NCBI GenBank assembly: GCA_027382625.1
Contig: JAJKFJ010022509.1
Location: 157,309-221,308, forward strand
DNA: 64,000 bases
Direction: 5' to 3'
DNA from: Tetmemena sp. SeJ-2015
Lineage: Eukaryota; Ciliophora; Spirotrichea; Sporadotrichida; Oxytrichidae
Program-made: the position numbers and the translations under genes
Part shown: piece by piece, positions 54,984 through 63,122 of the stretch
Layout of the letters: the number at the start of each line of letters is the position of its first letter
How positions within the stretch are numbered: the stretch's first letter is position 1
The notes under the pieces: generated by a model
The model's database searches: none
What the model was told of the DNA's origin: nothing
Seen by the model: only the letters and a program-made list of their open reading frames with translations

Positions 54984-56048
54984 TTACTCCTGCACCGCCC
55001 CCGGCCACACCGGGAACCCGTGGAAGCAGACGTTGTCCCCCATGGGACGGACGGTGACGTCTTTCATCTCGATGGAGGCGGGCAAGGCAGGACCAGCGAT
55101 GGAGGGGCGGCCACCGCCGCAGAGACGCGGAGCAATGTACCAGTAGACCTCATCGACCAGTTGCTCACGAAACGCGTGACCGAGGACAATGCCGCCCCCC
55201 TCAATGAGGACAGAAAGCACGCCGTGTTTTCCCAGAATGGCCAGCGCTTCGGGCAGGTCCTTGCCATGCATGATGACCGTGCGGTCCTTGAACTCATCGG
55301 TGAAGATCTGGGAGTGCTTGGGAATGTCGCCGCTGCGGGTGAGCACAACGCGCCAGGGCTGCAGCTTGCCACTGCCAGCACTGCCATCTCGCAGCGTGAG
55401 CTGGGGGTTGTCTTTGCGGATGGTCTCGGCACCGACAAGGATGGCGTCCACGCGCATGCGCAGTCTGCGGCCATGGGCGCGGGCGGCGTCATTGGTGATC
55501 AGTGAGCTTTCCCCCGCTGGACGAGTGATGCGGCCGTCCAGGCTCTGCCCGGCCTTGGCAATGACGTAAGGGATGCCCGTGGTGATCCATTTGGCAAAGG
55601 GGCGGATGATCGCCCGGCACTCTTCATCGAGCACCCCGGCAGTGACCTCGATACCCGCAAGCATGAAGATGCTGCGGCACTGCTCGCGATGGCTGGGATT
55701 GGGATCATGAGCACCGAAGACTACGCGCTTGATGCCTGCGGCTTTGATCGCCTCGGTGCAGGGCGGCGTTTTGCCCTGCGTGCAGCAGGGTTCGAGTGTG
55801 ACGTAGATCGTGGACCCGCGCAGCAGCTTGGGGTGATTTTTTTGCGCATCGCGGATGGCCTCCACCTCGGCATGCGGCTCTCCCGCCTTGTGGTGGTAGC
55901 CGCGCCCGATGACTTTTTCCTGTGCGACAATGACGGCGCCCACGGGCGGATTGGGGCTGGTGAGACCGACGCCAAGCTGGGCCTGGTCGAGGGCGAGGTG
56001 CATCCAATGTTGATCGGGCGTTTCTTTATGAGCGATGGGCGGCGGCAT
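54984..56048 (-). CDS. ribD: Bifunctional riboflavin biosynthesis deaminase/reductase RibD
   Basis: A 354-residue protein carrying out two steps of riboflavin synthesis. The N-terminal deaminase has HAE at 59-61 and zinc Cys C88 and C97 in LEPCCTQGKTPPC. The C-terminal reductase has AGQSLDGRIT and the NADPH-site region VLIEGGGIVLGHAF. Length fits RibD. No other rib genes are seen nearby. Confidence 0.96.
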   Translation of the reverse strand: MPPPIAHKETPDQHWMHLALDQAQLGVGLTSPNPPVGAVIVAQEKVIGRGYHHKAGEPHAEVEAIRDAQKNHPKLLRGSTIYVTLEPCCTQGKTPPCTEAIKAAGIKRVVFGAHDPNPSHREQCRSIFMLAGIEVTAGVLDEECRAIIRPFAKWITTGIPYVIAKAGQSLDGRITRPAGESSLITNDAARAHGRRLRMRVDAILVGAETIRKDNPQLTLRDGSAGSGKLQPWRVVLTRSGDIPKHSQIFTDEFKDRTVIMHGKDLPEALAILGKHGVLSVLIEGGGIVLGHAFREQLVDEVYWYIAPRLCGGGRPSIAGPALPASIEMKDVTVRPMGDNVCFHGFPVWPGAVQE

Positions 56049-56182
56049 GAAGGGTCCGCATGATAGGCGATGAAACGAACCTGAGAAGCAATAAGAGTGT
56101 CACACAATGGGAACCGTCCCGGGGTCTTGAAGCTTTTTGTACTCGCTGTCACGGACGCGCTGGCGTTAGTTTGACACCGCCG

Positions 56183-57178
56183 ATGAAACTCTCCGAAAAA
56201 GCCCTGCTGTATCGCGAACTGGCCAAGCTGGTTGGGGCGAACTTTCATCTGGACCGCTCGTTGGAACTCCTGCTCAAGCAGCAGCCGTCCCATGCGCGCC
56301 GCACATGGCTGCAGGGCCTGCAGCTCGGCTTGAAAGAGGGCAAGAGTGTCGCCGCCTCCATCACCGAACATTGCGGGGCGTTTTCAGACGCCCTGGAGTT
56401 TGCCCTGATCGACGCCGGAGAGCGCAGCGGACGCCTGGGGGATGCCTTCAGCCATCTGTCGCGCTACTTTGAAGCCTGGAACATGGCAGTAAAGCAGGCC
56501 ATCGGGGCGATGATTTATCCGCTGATCCTCGCGCATCTGGGCATCGTGCTGCCAGAGCTGCCGACCATGGTCACGTCAGCCATGGAGGACAAACCCTACT
56601 CGCTGGGGGGCATCTTCATGCCGCTGGCCATCCTCTGGCTGATCCTGCTGTCCCTCTTCCTGATCTGGCGCTGGCTCTCGCGTCTGGGCGCGGAATCAGC
56701 GGCGGTGGATCGCGGGCTCGGGTACATCCCGCTGATCGGCAGCGCACGCAGGCACTGGGCGCTGGCACGCTTTTCCCAGGTGTTTCACGCCTGCCTGCTG
56801 GCCTCCATGCGGATGACGGAGTCCATGCAGCTCGCGGGCAGCGCCTCCCACAGCGGCTTGCTGCGCCATGCCGCGAAGGATGCCGCCCAGCGCATCGCCG
56901 CAGGAGAAACCATCGCCGGAGCCATGGCGGATGTGCATGGCTTTCCCATCACATTCGTTCACGGCATCGCCACGGCGGAGGAAGCCGGAACACTGGATCA
57001 CGAGATGAACCGCTGGGCCGCTGCCGAAACCATCGAAGCCGGAGATGCCGTGCAGCGTGCCGCGCAGTGGCTGCCGAAGATCGCCTATGCGTTCGTCGTC
57101 ATGTATGTGGCCTACCGCATCATCACCATGATGAGCGGGTTTTACGGCGGCATGCAGCAGCAGCTCGACAACCTTTGA
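56183..57178 (+). CDS. Type II secretion/type IV pilus GspF-like membrane protein
   Basis: A 331-residue protein with two GspF-type helical domains (about 5-120 and 195-305), each followed by membrane helices: near 98-118 (AIGAMIYPLILAHLGIVLP), 145-165 (FMPLAILWLILLSLFLIW) and 300-320 (FVVMYVAYRIITMMSGFYGG). Motifs GERSGRLGDAF and TAEEAGTLDHEM are the paired family signature E-x-SG-L. GspF is the inner-membrane platform protein of such machines. No ATPase or pilin gene lies beside it, so its partners are elsewhere. ATG 56183 was chosen; the frame runs back to 56060. Confidence 0.88.
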   Translation: MKLSEKALLYRELAKLVGANFHLDRSLELLLKQQPSHARRTWLQGLQLGLKEGKSVAASITEHCGAFSDALEFALIDAGERSGRLGDAFSHLSRYFEAWNMAVKQAIGAMIYPLILAHLGIVLPELPTMVTSAMEDKPYSLGGIFMPLAILWLILLSLFLIWRWLSRLGAESAAVDRGLGYIPLIGSARRHWALARFSQVFHACLLASMRMTESMQLAGSASHSGLLRHAAKDAAQRIAAGETIAGAMADVHGFPITFVHGIATAEEAGTLDHEMNRWAAAETIEAGDAVQRAAQWLPKIAYAFVVMYVAYRIITMMSGFYGGMQQQLDNL

Positions 57179-57266
57179 GGCGGATTACCGCTCTGGGCAC
57201 CTTTTGGCGGCAATATTCGCTGCTTAAGGACGAAAAGTGCTTTACGGCCTGCTCTAAATGCGCTTT

Positions 57267-57282
57267 CTGTTCGCCCGAACAG
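57267..57282. promoter_or_regulatory. Predicted LexA (SOS) box upstream of recA
   Basis: CTGTTC-GCCC-GAACAG is a perfect dyad ending 30 bases before the recA start. It contains TGTTC-N4-GAACA, which I recall as the LexA motif reported for Verrucomicrobia. LexA repression of recA until DNA damage is inferred. Confidence 0.8.
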
Positions 57283-57312
57283 CTTTTTATCCAACACTGA
57301 ACACCACCGATT

Positions 57313-58422
57313 ATGGCCCGCGCACCCAAAGACACTTCCGAAACCTCCCCCGCCAAACCCGACAAGCTCGCTGAGGCACGCGGCCGCAATCTCGACCTGG
57401 CCATCCAGCAGATCCAAAAAGACTATGGTGAAGGCGCCATCCTCCGCATGGGCGGCGAAGGTGTGAAGTCTGACATCACCGTCATCCCCACCGGCAATCT
57501 GCTCATCGATCAGGCGCTCGGCACCGGCGGCTTCCCCCGCGGTCGCGTGGTGGAAATCTACGGCCCGGAATCCTCCGGTAAAACCACCCTCACCCTGACC
57601 GTCATCGCCCAGGCGCAGAAGACCGGCGGTCTGGCAGCCTTCATTGACGTCGAGCATGCGCTCGATCCCGCCTACGCCCGCCGCCTTGGCGTCAAGATGG
57701 ACGAGCTGCTCGTCTCCCAGCCCAGCTCCGGTGAAGAAGCCCTGCGCATCTGCGAGACCCTCGTCCGCTCCAATGCCCTCGACGTTATCGTCATCGACTC
57801 CGTGGCCGCGCTCGTCACCCGTCAGGAACTCGAAGGCGAAATCGGCGACTCCACCGTCGGCGCCCAAGCCCGCCTCATGAGCGCCGCCCTGCGCAAGCTG
57901 ACCGCCATCATCGCCAAGGCGCGCACCTGCTGCATTTTCACCAACCAGATTCGTGAAAAGATCGGCGTCATGTTCGGCAATCCCGAAACCACCCCTGGCG
58001 GCAAGGCCCTCAAATTTTACGCCAGCGTGCGCGTGGACATCCGCCGCATCGGCGCCATCAAGACCACCGACGGCACCGTCACCGGCAACCGCACCAAGGT
58101 CAAAATCGTGAAGAACAAACTCGCCCCTCCCTACACCGAGGCCGAGTTCGACATCATGTACAACGAGGGCATCTCCAATGTCGGCTCGCTGCTCGATCTC
58201 GCGATGGATTATGAAATCCTGCAAAAGCGCGGCTCATGGATCAGCTACAAAGGCACCCAGCTCGCCCAGGGCCGCGATGCCGCGAAGGAAGTCCTCCGCA
58301 ACGACGCGACCGTCTATGCCGAGATCGAAGCTGCCGTGAAGGCCAAGCAGGCCGAAAAAGCCGCCGGCTCAGAGAAAGGCTCTTCCAAAAGCTCCGCTCC
58401 AGCCGCCGCCGAAGAAGAGTGA
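57313..58422 (+). CDS. recA: Recombinase RecA
   Basis: A 369-residue strand-exchange ATPase central to recombination and SOS induction. Walker A is GPESSGKTT (residues 84-92), Walker B lies in [11 protein letters not shown], and the DNA-binding loops have the usual [24 protein letters not shown] and [17 protein letters not shown] forms. The C-terminus is a low-complexity Lys/Ala/Ser/Glu tail. A predicted LexA box sits just upstream. An imperfect GC-rich hairpin follows the stop. Confidence 0.98.
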   Translation: MARAPKDTSETSPAKPDKLAEARGRNLDLAIQQIQKDYGEGAILRMGGEGVKSDITVIPTGNLLIDQALGTGGFPRGRVVEIYGPESSGKTTLTLTVIAQAQKTGGLAAFIDVEHALDPAYARRLGVKMDELLVSQPSSGEEALRICETLVRSNALDVIVIDSVAALVTRQELEGEIGDSTVGAQARLMSAALRKLTAIIAKARTCCIFTNQIREKIGVMFGNPETTPGGKALKFYASVRVDIRRIGAIKTTDGTVTGNRTKVKIVKNKLAPPYTEAEFDIMYNEGISNVGSLLDLAMDYEILQKRGSWISYKGTQLAQGRDAAKEVLRNDATVYAEIEAAVKAKQAEKAAGSEKGSSKSSAPAAAEEE

Positions 58423-58432
58423 TCAGGATCAG

Positions 58433-58460
58433 GCGTGGGGCGTGCAAGACCGCCCCGCGC
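58433..58460. terminator. GC-rich hairpin after recA
   Basis: GCGTGGGGCG, an 8-base loop and CGCCCCGCGC pair with one mismatch, 10 bases after the recA stop. There is no U-tract, so intrinsic termination is uncertain. Confidence 0.45.
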
Positions 58461-58527
58461 CCGCTCCCTTCGTCGTTTGACTTTTCCCGCCCCGTGCGCC
58501 TCTTTTTGCGGTCATTCCGCGAATCGT

Positions 58528-58935
58528 ATGGCTAAGCACGGCCAGCAACAGCAGGAAACCTCCGCAAACCCGAATCAATCGGCCGGCGGGGGCGGGCAGA
58601 CTGTTGTCGAACTGAGCGAAATCACTTCCTGCGGCCTCGTGTTCTGGTCACGCCAGCGTTTTGATCTGGGTGCCGAAGTCCAGGTCCGCATCCAGCGCTC
58701 AGCCCTGACGCCCGCGATGCTCGCCATGACCGCAACCGACTCGAAGTGGGTCATGCTCAAATGCCTCGTAGTCGCCAGCTCTCCGCAGCGACGCGCAGAT
58801 GGCTCCTACGGTTTCAAAGTCTCCCTCTTGGTGGTGCAGGCAGCGGACGACCGCACTCCCACTCCCAAGCACCGGTCCATGATGCCATGGTTCGTTCCGC
58901 CCCTAAGTGGTCTGCAGCGCTTCGGGCTGAATTGA
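58528..58935 (+). CDS. Small protein with a possible PilZ-like domain
   Basis: A 135-residue protein of unknown function. Its middle reads as a beta-rich domain (SCGLVFWSRQRFDLGAEVQVRIQ ... GSYGFKVSLL), which resembles a PilZ barrel in order and spacing, but the c-di-GMP-binding RxxxR and D/NxSxxG motifs are not clear. The start is Gln-rich. I chose ATG 58528 over an upstream start. It lies 105 bases after recA on the same strand. Confidence 0.6.
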   Translation: MAKHGQQQQETSANPNQSAGGGGQTVVELSEITSCGLVFWSRQRFDLGAEVQVRIQRSALTPAMLAMTATDSKWVMLKCLVVASSPQRRADGSYGFKVSLLVVQAADDRTPTPKHRSMMPWFVPPLSGLQRFGLN

Positions 58936-58940
58936 AGCCC

Positions 58941-59411
58941 TCAGGCCAGCTCGATGCCAAAGAAGTCCAGCATCACCTGGCGATACACGCGGCGTTTGAA
59001 CTTGGGAACCCAGTCCATCTGGAACTCCGACGGCTTGATCCATCGGAACCCCGCGAACTCACGATGCGTGGCGTCCAGATTGAAATCGGTGTCTGCGCCG
59101 TTGAAGCGGCACAAAAAATAGGCCTGCTCCTGGCCGCCGTAGATGCCGTACTTCAGCCGTCCCTTTGAAAACGCATAGCGGTAGCCGTCCCGCCGCTGGA
59201 TGATCTGCAGCAGTTCACGCTTCACGCCGATCTCCTCCTCCAGCTCGCGAAACAACGCCGTCTCAGCATCCTCCCCTTCATCAATCCCGCCCTGGGGAAA
59301 CTGCCACGCGCCTTTGATGTTGATGCGCTCCGCCACAAAGATGTCGCCGTTCTCCCGCTGCAAAATCGCGGCGACATTCGGACGGTAAACGATGGCTTCG
59401 ACGGGAATCAT
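58941..59411 (-). CDS. RppH-type Nudix hydrolase
   Basis: A 156-residue hydrolase. The Nudix box GGIDEGEDAETALFRELEEE (residues 41-60, then IG) fits GX5EX7REUXEEXGU. The start YRPNVAAIL and GAWQFPQGG are typical of RppH, which removes pyrophosphate from RNA 5' ends or cleaves diadenosine polyphosphates. Its ATG overlaps the stop of the upstream NlpC/P60-like gene by 4 bp. Confidence 0.92.
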   Translation of the reverse strand: MIPVEAIVYRPNVAAILQRENGDIFVAERINIKGAWQFPQGGIDEGEDAETALFRELEEEIGVKRELLQIIQRRDGYRYAFSKGRLKYGIYGGQEQAYFLCRFNGADTDFNLDATHREFAGFRWIKPSEFQMDWVPKFKRRVYRQVMLDFFGIELA

Positions 59412-59920
59412 AAGCCGGATGGATGGCGCATGGTGTAGCCTTTCGTGGGCCGTGAGCGGCTGCTCCAGCGCGGGCCGTCGCTGTCCGCATCACTGTAGCC
59501 TGTGTCCAGCCGCAGTCCGGCCACTTCCAGAAAGACGTGCCCTTTGCGCGCATAGACGGTGATCCACTTGCCGTGGCCGCTGCTTCCATAACTGCGGAAG
59601 GCCCCGGACACCGTCGGTGCATTGAGCTTGCCTGCGGCGTGCAGCACATACGAAGTCGTGCCGGAGCAGTCATACGCGCTGTCTTCAAAGTGAGCATGTC
59701 CGCCGCCACGGCGGTAGGGCTTGGTGCAGATGTGATTGCCGGCAGAGATCGCCCGCAGCACGGCCGCAGGCGCGTTGGCCGGTGGCACCGCCCTGCCGCC
59801 GATGATGACGGCCGTCTTGCCCGGGGCATACTTGTATTCCCAGCGAGATCCCGCGCTGGAGCCGCACTGGCAGAGAAGCACACAAAGTGGCAGAGGTATC
59901 AAAAGTAAAAGAAAGCGCAT
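59408..59920 (-). CDS. NlpC/P60-like peptidase, probable lipoprotein
   Basis: A 170-residue exported protein. The N-terminus MRFLLLLIPLPLCVLLCQCG looks like a lipoprotein signal, though neither Cys lies in a textbook lipobox. The domain has the catalytic Cys in YDCSGTTSYVL and a probable His in GHVFLEVAG, as in NlpC/P60 cell-wall peptidases. It overlaps the Nudix gene by 4 bp. Confidence 0.75.
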   Translation of the reverse strand: MRFLLLLIPLPLCVLLCQCGSSAGSRWEYKYAPGKTAVIIGGRAVPPANAPAAVLRAISAGNHICTKPYRRGGGHAHFEDSAYDCSGTTSYVLHAAGKLNAPTVSGAFRSYGSSGHGKWITVYARKGHVFLEVAGLRLDTGYSDADSDGPRWSSRSRPTKGYTMRHPSGL

Positions 59921-60012
59921 CAGTCAGGCCATCGTATTCGGCCCGGTCGAAATGACAAGGCGCGCAACACTGCCTTGCCTTGTTTTCAAAAACCCGCCAG
60001 AATCCGCCTCTC

Positions 60013-60954
60013 ATGATCAAAAAACTCGCCGCTCCCTTGATGCTGGCCGCCGCCGCCTGCGTCGTGGCCTTTTCCGCGCCCGCCCCCAAGCACAAGATTC
60101 TCTTCTTCTCCAAGTCCAGCGGCTTTGAGCACAGCGTCATCTCCTGGAAAAACGGCCAGCCCAGCTATGCCGAAAAAGTGCTGCTGGAACTCGGCGCCAA
60201 GAACGGCTGGGAGTTCGAATTCTCCAAGGACGGCTCCAAATTCAGCAAGGACTACCTCGCCCAGTTTGACGCAGTCTTCTTCTATACCACTGGCGATCTT
60301 TGCAGCGAAGGCACCGACAAGCAGCCCCCCATGTCCAAAGAAGGCAAACAGGCCCTTTTTGATTATGTCAAAAGCGGCAAAGGCTTCATCGGCACGCATT
60401 CCGCCAGCGACACCTTCCACACCGACAACGAATCACAGAAAGGCCCTGAGCGTTACCTAAACCACGGCGAGAAGGCGGACGCCTACGTTCACTTCCTCGG
60501 TGCCGAGTTCATCAAGCACGGCAAGCAGCAGGACGCCAAGAACACCGTCACTGATGCCAAGTTCCCCGGCTTCGAAAAAGTCGGCTCGACCTATGGCTTC
60601 ATGGAGGAGTGGTACTCGCTCAAGGACTTCAATTCCGACATCCACGTGCTCAGCGTCATCGACGCCCCCGCCATGGAAGGCAAAGAGTACGAGCGTCCCG
60701 CCTACCCCAGCACCTGGGCACGCAAGGAAGGTGCCGGCCGCGTGTGGTACACCGCCATGGGCCACCGCGAAGACGTCTGGACCAATCCCACCTTCCAGGA
60801 AATCCTCATCGGCGGCGTCAAATGGGCCCTCGGCGATGTTCAGGCCGATGTGCCACCGAATCTCAAGGAAACCGCCCCAGGCGCGATGACCAATCCCCCC
60901 TACGTCGCCCCGCCGCCGCCAAAGCCTGCAAAGACCGAAGCCGCCAAAAAGTAG
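60013..60954 (+). CDS. Exported ThuA-domain protein
   Basis: A 313-residue protein with signal peptide MIKKLAAPLMLAAAACVVAFSA. The ThuA domain (trehalose-utilisation, class I amidotransferase-like fold) is seen in HKILFFSKSSGFEHS, FDAVFFYTTGD, GKGFIGTHSASDTF and WARKEGAGRVWYTAMGHRED. Such domains are abundant in PVC bacteria and are linked to sugar metabolism without a defined reaction. The C-terminus is Pro/Lys-rich. ATG 60013 starts the signal peptide. Confidence 0.9.
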   Translation: MIKKLAAPLMLAAAACVVAFSAPAPKHKILFFSKSSGFEHSVISWKNGQPSYAEKVLLELGAKNGWEFEFSKDGSKFSKDYLAQFDAVFFYTTGDLCSEGTDKQPPMSKEGKQALFDYVKSGKGFIGTHSASDTFHTDNESQKGPERYLNHGEKADAYVHFLGAEFIKHGKQQDAKNTVTDAKFPGFEKVGSTYGFMEEWYSLKDFNSDIHVLSVIDAPAMEGKEYERPAYPSTWARKEGAGRVWYTAMGHREDVWTNPTFQEILIGGVKWALGDVQADVPPNLKETAPGAMTNPPYVAPPPPKPAKTEAAKK

Positions 60955-60955
60955 T

Positions 60956-60974
60956 CCAGTTGCGCCGCAACTGG
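60956..60974. terminator. Perfect 9-bp dyad after the ThuA gene
   Basis: CCAGTTGCG-C-CGCAACTGG begins one base after the ThuA stop. A diverged second copy (AGTTGCAGCGCAACCGG) lies at about 61007-61023, just before cstA. It may limit read-through into cstA. Confidence 0.5.
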
Positions 60975-61039
60975 TACCCTCCCCTTTCACTCCAATCCTC
61001 GCCTCTAGTTGCAGCGCAACCGGACAACTTTCACAGACC

Positions 61040-63082
61040 ATGCCCAAGCCCCTTCAAATCCTCATCTGGATCGCCATCTCCCTTCTCGGAGCAGGCTCCG
61101 TCGCATTCTCCGCACTGCACAAAGGTGAAACCATCAATGCCCTGTGGCTCGTCGTGGCGGGTTTGTGTTCCTTCGCAGTCGCGTATCGCTTTTACAGCAA
61201 GTGGCTCATCACCAAGGTGCTCGTGCTCGACAAGCATCGCGCTCCGCCCTCGGTCACGCACAAGGACGGCAAGGATTTCGTTCCGACCAACAAATGGGTC
61301 GTCTTCGGCCACCACTTCGCCGCCATCGCGGGCCCGGGCCCTCTCGTCGGCCCCGTGCTCGCAGCACAGTTTGGTTACCTGCCCGGCATGCTCTGGATCT
61401 TGATCGGTGCCACCCTCGGCGGCGGTGTGCATGATGCCATCGTCATGTTTGCCTCCATCCGCCGCGGCGGCAAATCCGTGGGCCAGATGCTCAAGGAAGA
61501 AGTGAACCCCGTGGTCGGTTTCGTGGCCATGGTCTCCGTCCTCGCCATCATGACCATCCTGCTCGCCGTGCTCGGCCTCGTGGTCGTGAAGGCACTCGCT
61601 GAGAGCCCCTGGGGCCTCTTCACCATCGTCATGACCATCCCGCTGGCCTTCATCATGGGCTTTGGTCACACCATCTTTGGCGTCAGCGTGCGCAACATCA
61701 CCATCTTCGGCATCGTCGGCCTGCTCGTCAGCGTATGGGCGGGCAGCAACCTCAAGGCTTGGGGCATCGAGCACTTCTTCGACTACAAAGGCGAGACCAT
61801 CGCGTGGTCCATCATGATCTACGGCTTCGCCGCCTCCGTGCTGCCCGTCTGGATGCTCCTCGCCCCGCGCGACTATTTGAGCACCTTCATGAAGATCGGC
61901 ACTGTGGCCGTCCTTGCCATCGTGGTCATCTGGGTCGCGCCCGATTTGCAGATGCCGAAGCTCACCAAGTTCGTGGACGGCACCGGCCTCGTCTTCCTCG
62001 GCAGCGTCTTCCCCTTCGTCTTCATCACCATCGCCTGCGGGGCCATCTCAGGCTTCCACGCCCTCATCTCCTCCGGCACCACGCCCAAGCTGCTCGACAA
62101 CGAAGCCGACATCCGCAGCGTCGCTTACGGCGCGATGATCACCGAGATGCTCGTCGCCCTCATGGCCCTCGTCGCCGCCTGCGCGCTGCAGCCCGGCGAA
62201 TACTTCGCCATCAATGCCGGCATCAACAAAACCATGGCCCCCACCGAAGTCGTTGGAGTCATCTCCAATGCGGGATTCCCCGTCACCGTCGCTGGCATGG
62301 AAAAACTGGCCGCCGACATCGGCGAAAAGACCATGTTTGGCCGCGTCGGTGGAGCACCGACCTTTGCCGTCGGCATGGCGCAGATGTTCGCCCGCGCTTT
62401 TGGCCCCGCCTGGATGTCCTTCTGGTACCACTTCGCCATCATGTTTGAGGCGCTCTTCATTCTGACCACCATTGACGCCGGAACTCGCGTCGGCCGCTTC
62501 ATCTTGCAGGACTTCCTCGGCGGCATCTGGAAACCCCTCGGCAACACCCGCAGCCTCCCTGCCAACGTCTTCGCCAGCGCCCTGCTCGTTGCCGCCTGGG
62601 GCTATTTCCTCTATCAAGGCGTGGTCGATCCCCTCGGCGGCATCAACACCCTCTGGCCGCTCTTCGGCATCGCCAATCAGCTCCTCGCTGTCATCGCTTT
62701 CTGCCTCGGCACCACCATCCTCATCAAGATGGGCAAGGCCCGCTACCTCCTCGTCACGGTGATCCCTCTGGTCTTCCTCATGAGCGCCACCTTCGCCGCC
62801 GGCTACATCAAGCTCTTCGACCAAGACCCGCGCATGGGCTTCATCGCCGGTGCAAAATTGTATGGTGACAAACTCGCCAAGGGTGGCACTCCCGTGGAAA
62901 TGAAAACTTGGGCCGCGCAGCAGTTCAACTTCAACGTCGACACCGGCGTCACCGCCTTCTTCCTCCTCGCCGTCGCCATCATCTTCTTCGGCTGCCTTGT
63001 CGAATGGATCAAGCTCCTCAGCGGCTCCAAGAAAGTCGTGCTCAACGAAGAGCCTTATGTCGCGCTGCCGGAAGGTGCATAA
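61040..63082 (+). CDS. cstA: Carbon starvation protein CstA (peptide/pyruvate transporter family)
   Basis: A 680-residue inner-membrane protein with about 16 hydrophobic segments. Early family motifs are YRFYSKWL, PTNKWVVFGHHFAAIAGPGPLVGPVLAAQFGY and GGGVHDAIVM. Later ones are ISSGTTPK and the ALFILTTIDAGTRVGRF stretch. CstA members import peptides or pyruvate. In E. coli it is induced by carbon starvation; whether this copy is regulated alike is unknown. It lies 85 bases after the ThuA gene. Confidence 0.95.
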   Translation: MPKPLQILIWIAISLLGAGSVAFSALHKGETINALWLVVAGLCSFAVAYRFYSKWLITKVLVLDKHRAPPSVTHKDGKDFVPTNKWVVFGHHFAAIAGPGPLVGPVLAAQFGYLPGMLWILIGATLGGGVHDAIVMFASIRRGGKSVGQMLKEEVNPVVGFVAMVSVLAIMTILLAVLGLVVVKALAESPWGLFTIVMTIPLAFIMGFGHTIFGVSVRNITIFGIVGLLVSVWAGSNLKAWGIEHFFDYKGETIAWSIMIYGFAASVLPVWMLLAPRDYLSTFMKIGTVAVLAIVVIWVAPDLQMPKLTKFVDGTGLVFLGSVFPFVFITIACGAISGFHALISSGTTPKLLDNEADIRSVAYGAMITEMLVALMALVAACALQPGEYFAINAGINKTMAPTEVVGVISNAGFPVTVAGMEKLAADIGEKTMFGRVGGAPTFAVGMAQMFARAFGPAWMSFWYHFAIMFEALFILTTIDAGTRVGRFILQDFLGGIWKPLGNTRSLPANVFASALLVAAWGYFLYQGVVDPLGGINTLWPLFGIANQLLAVIAFCLGTTILIKMGKARYLLVTVIPLVFLMSATFAAGYIKLFDQDPRMGFIAGAKLYGDKLAKGGTPVEMKTWAAQQFNFNVDTGVTAFFLLAVAIIFFGCLVEWIKLLSGSKKVVLNEEPYVALPEGA

Positions 63083-63095
63083 ATTTTGATCGTCA

Positions 63096-63122
63096 GGCGC
63101 TTCAGCCTTCGTATGAAGCGCC
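63096..63122. promoter_or_regulatory. Perfect 9-9-9 hairpin between cstA and the PQQ protein gene
   Basis: GGCGCTTCA, a 9-base loop and TGAAGCGCC. The right arm covers the ATG at 63113 of the next gene, so it could end cstA transcription, hide that start codon, or both. Confidence 0.55.
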
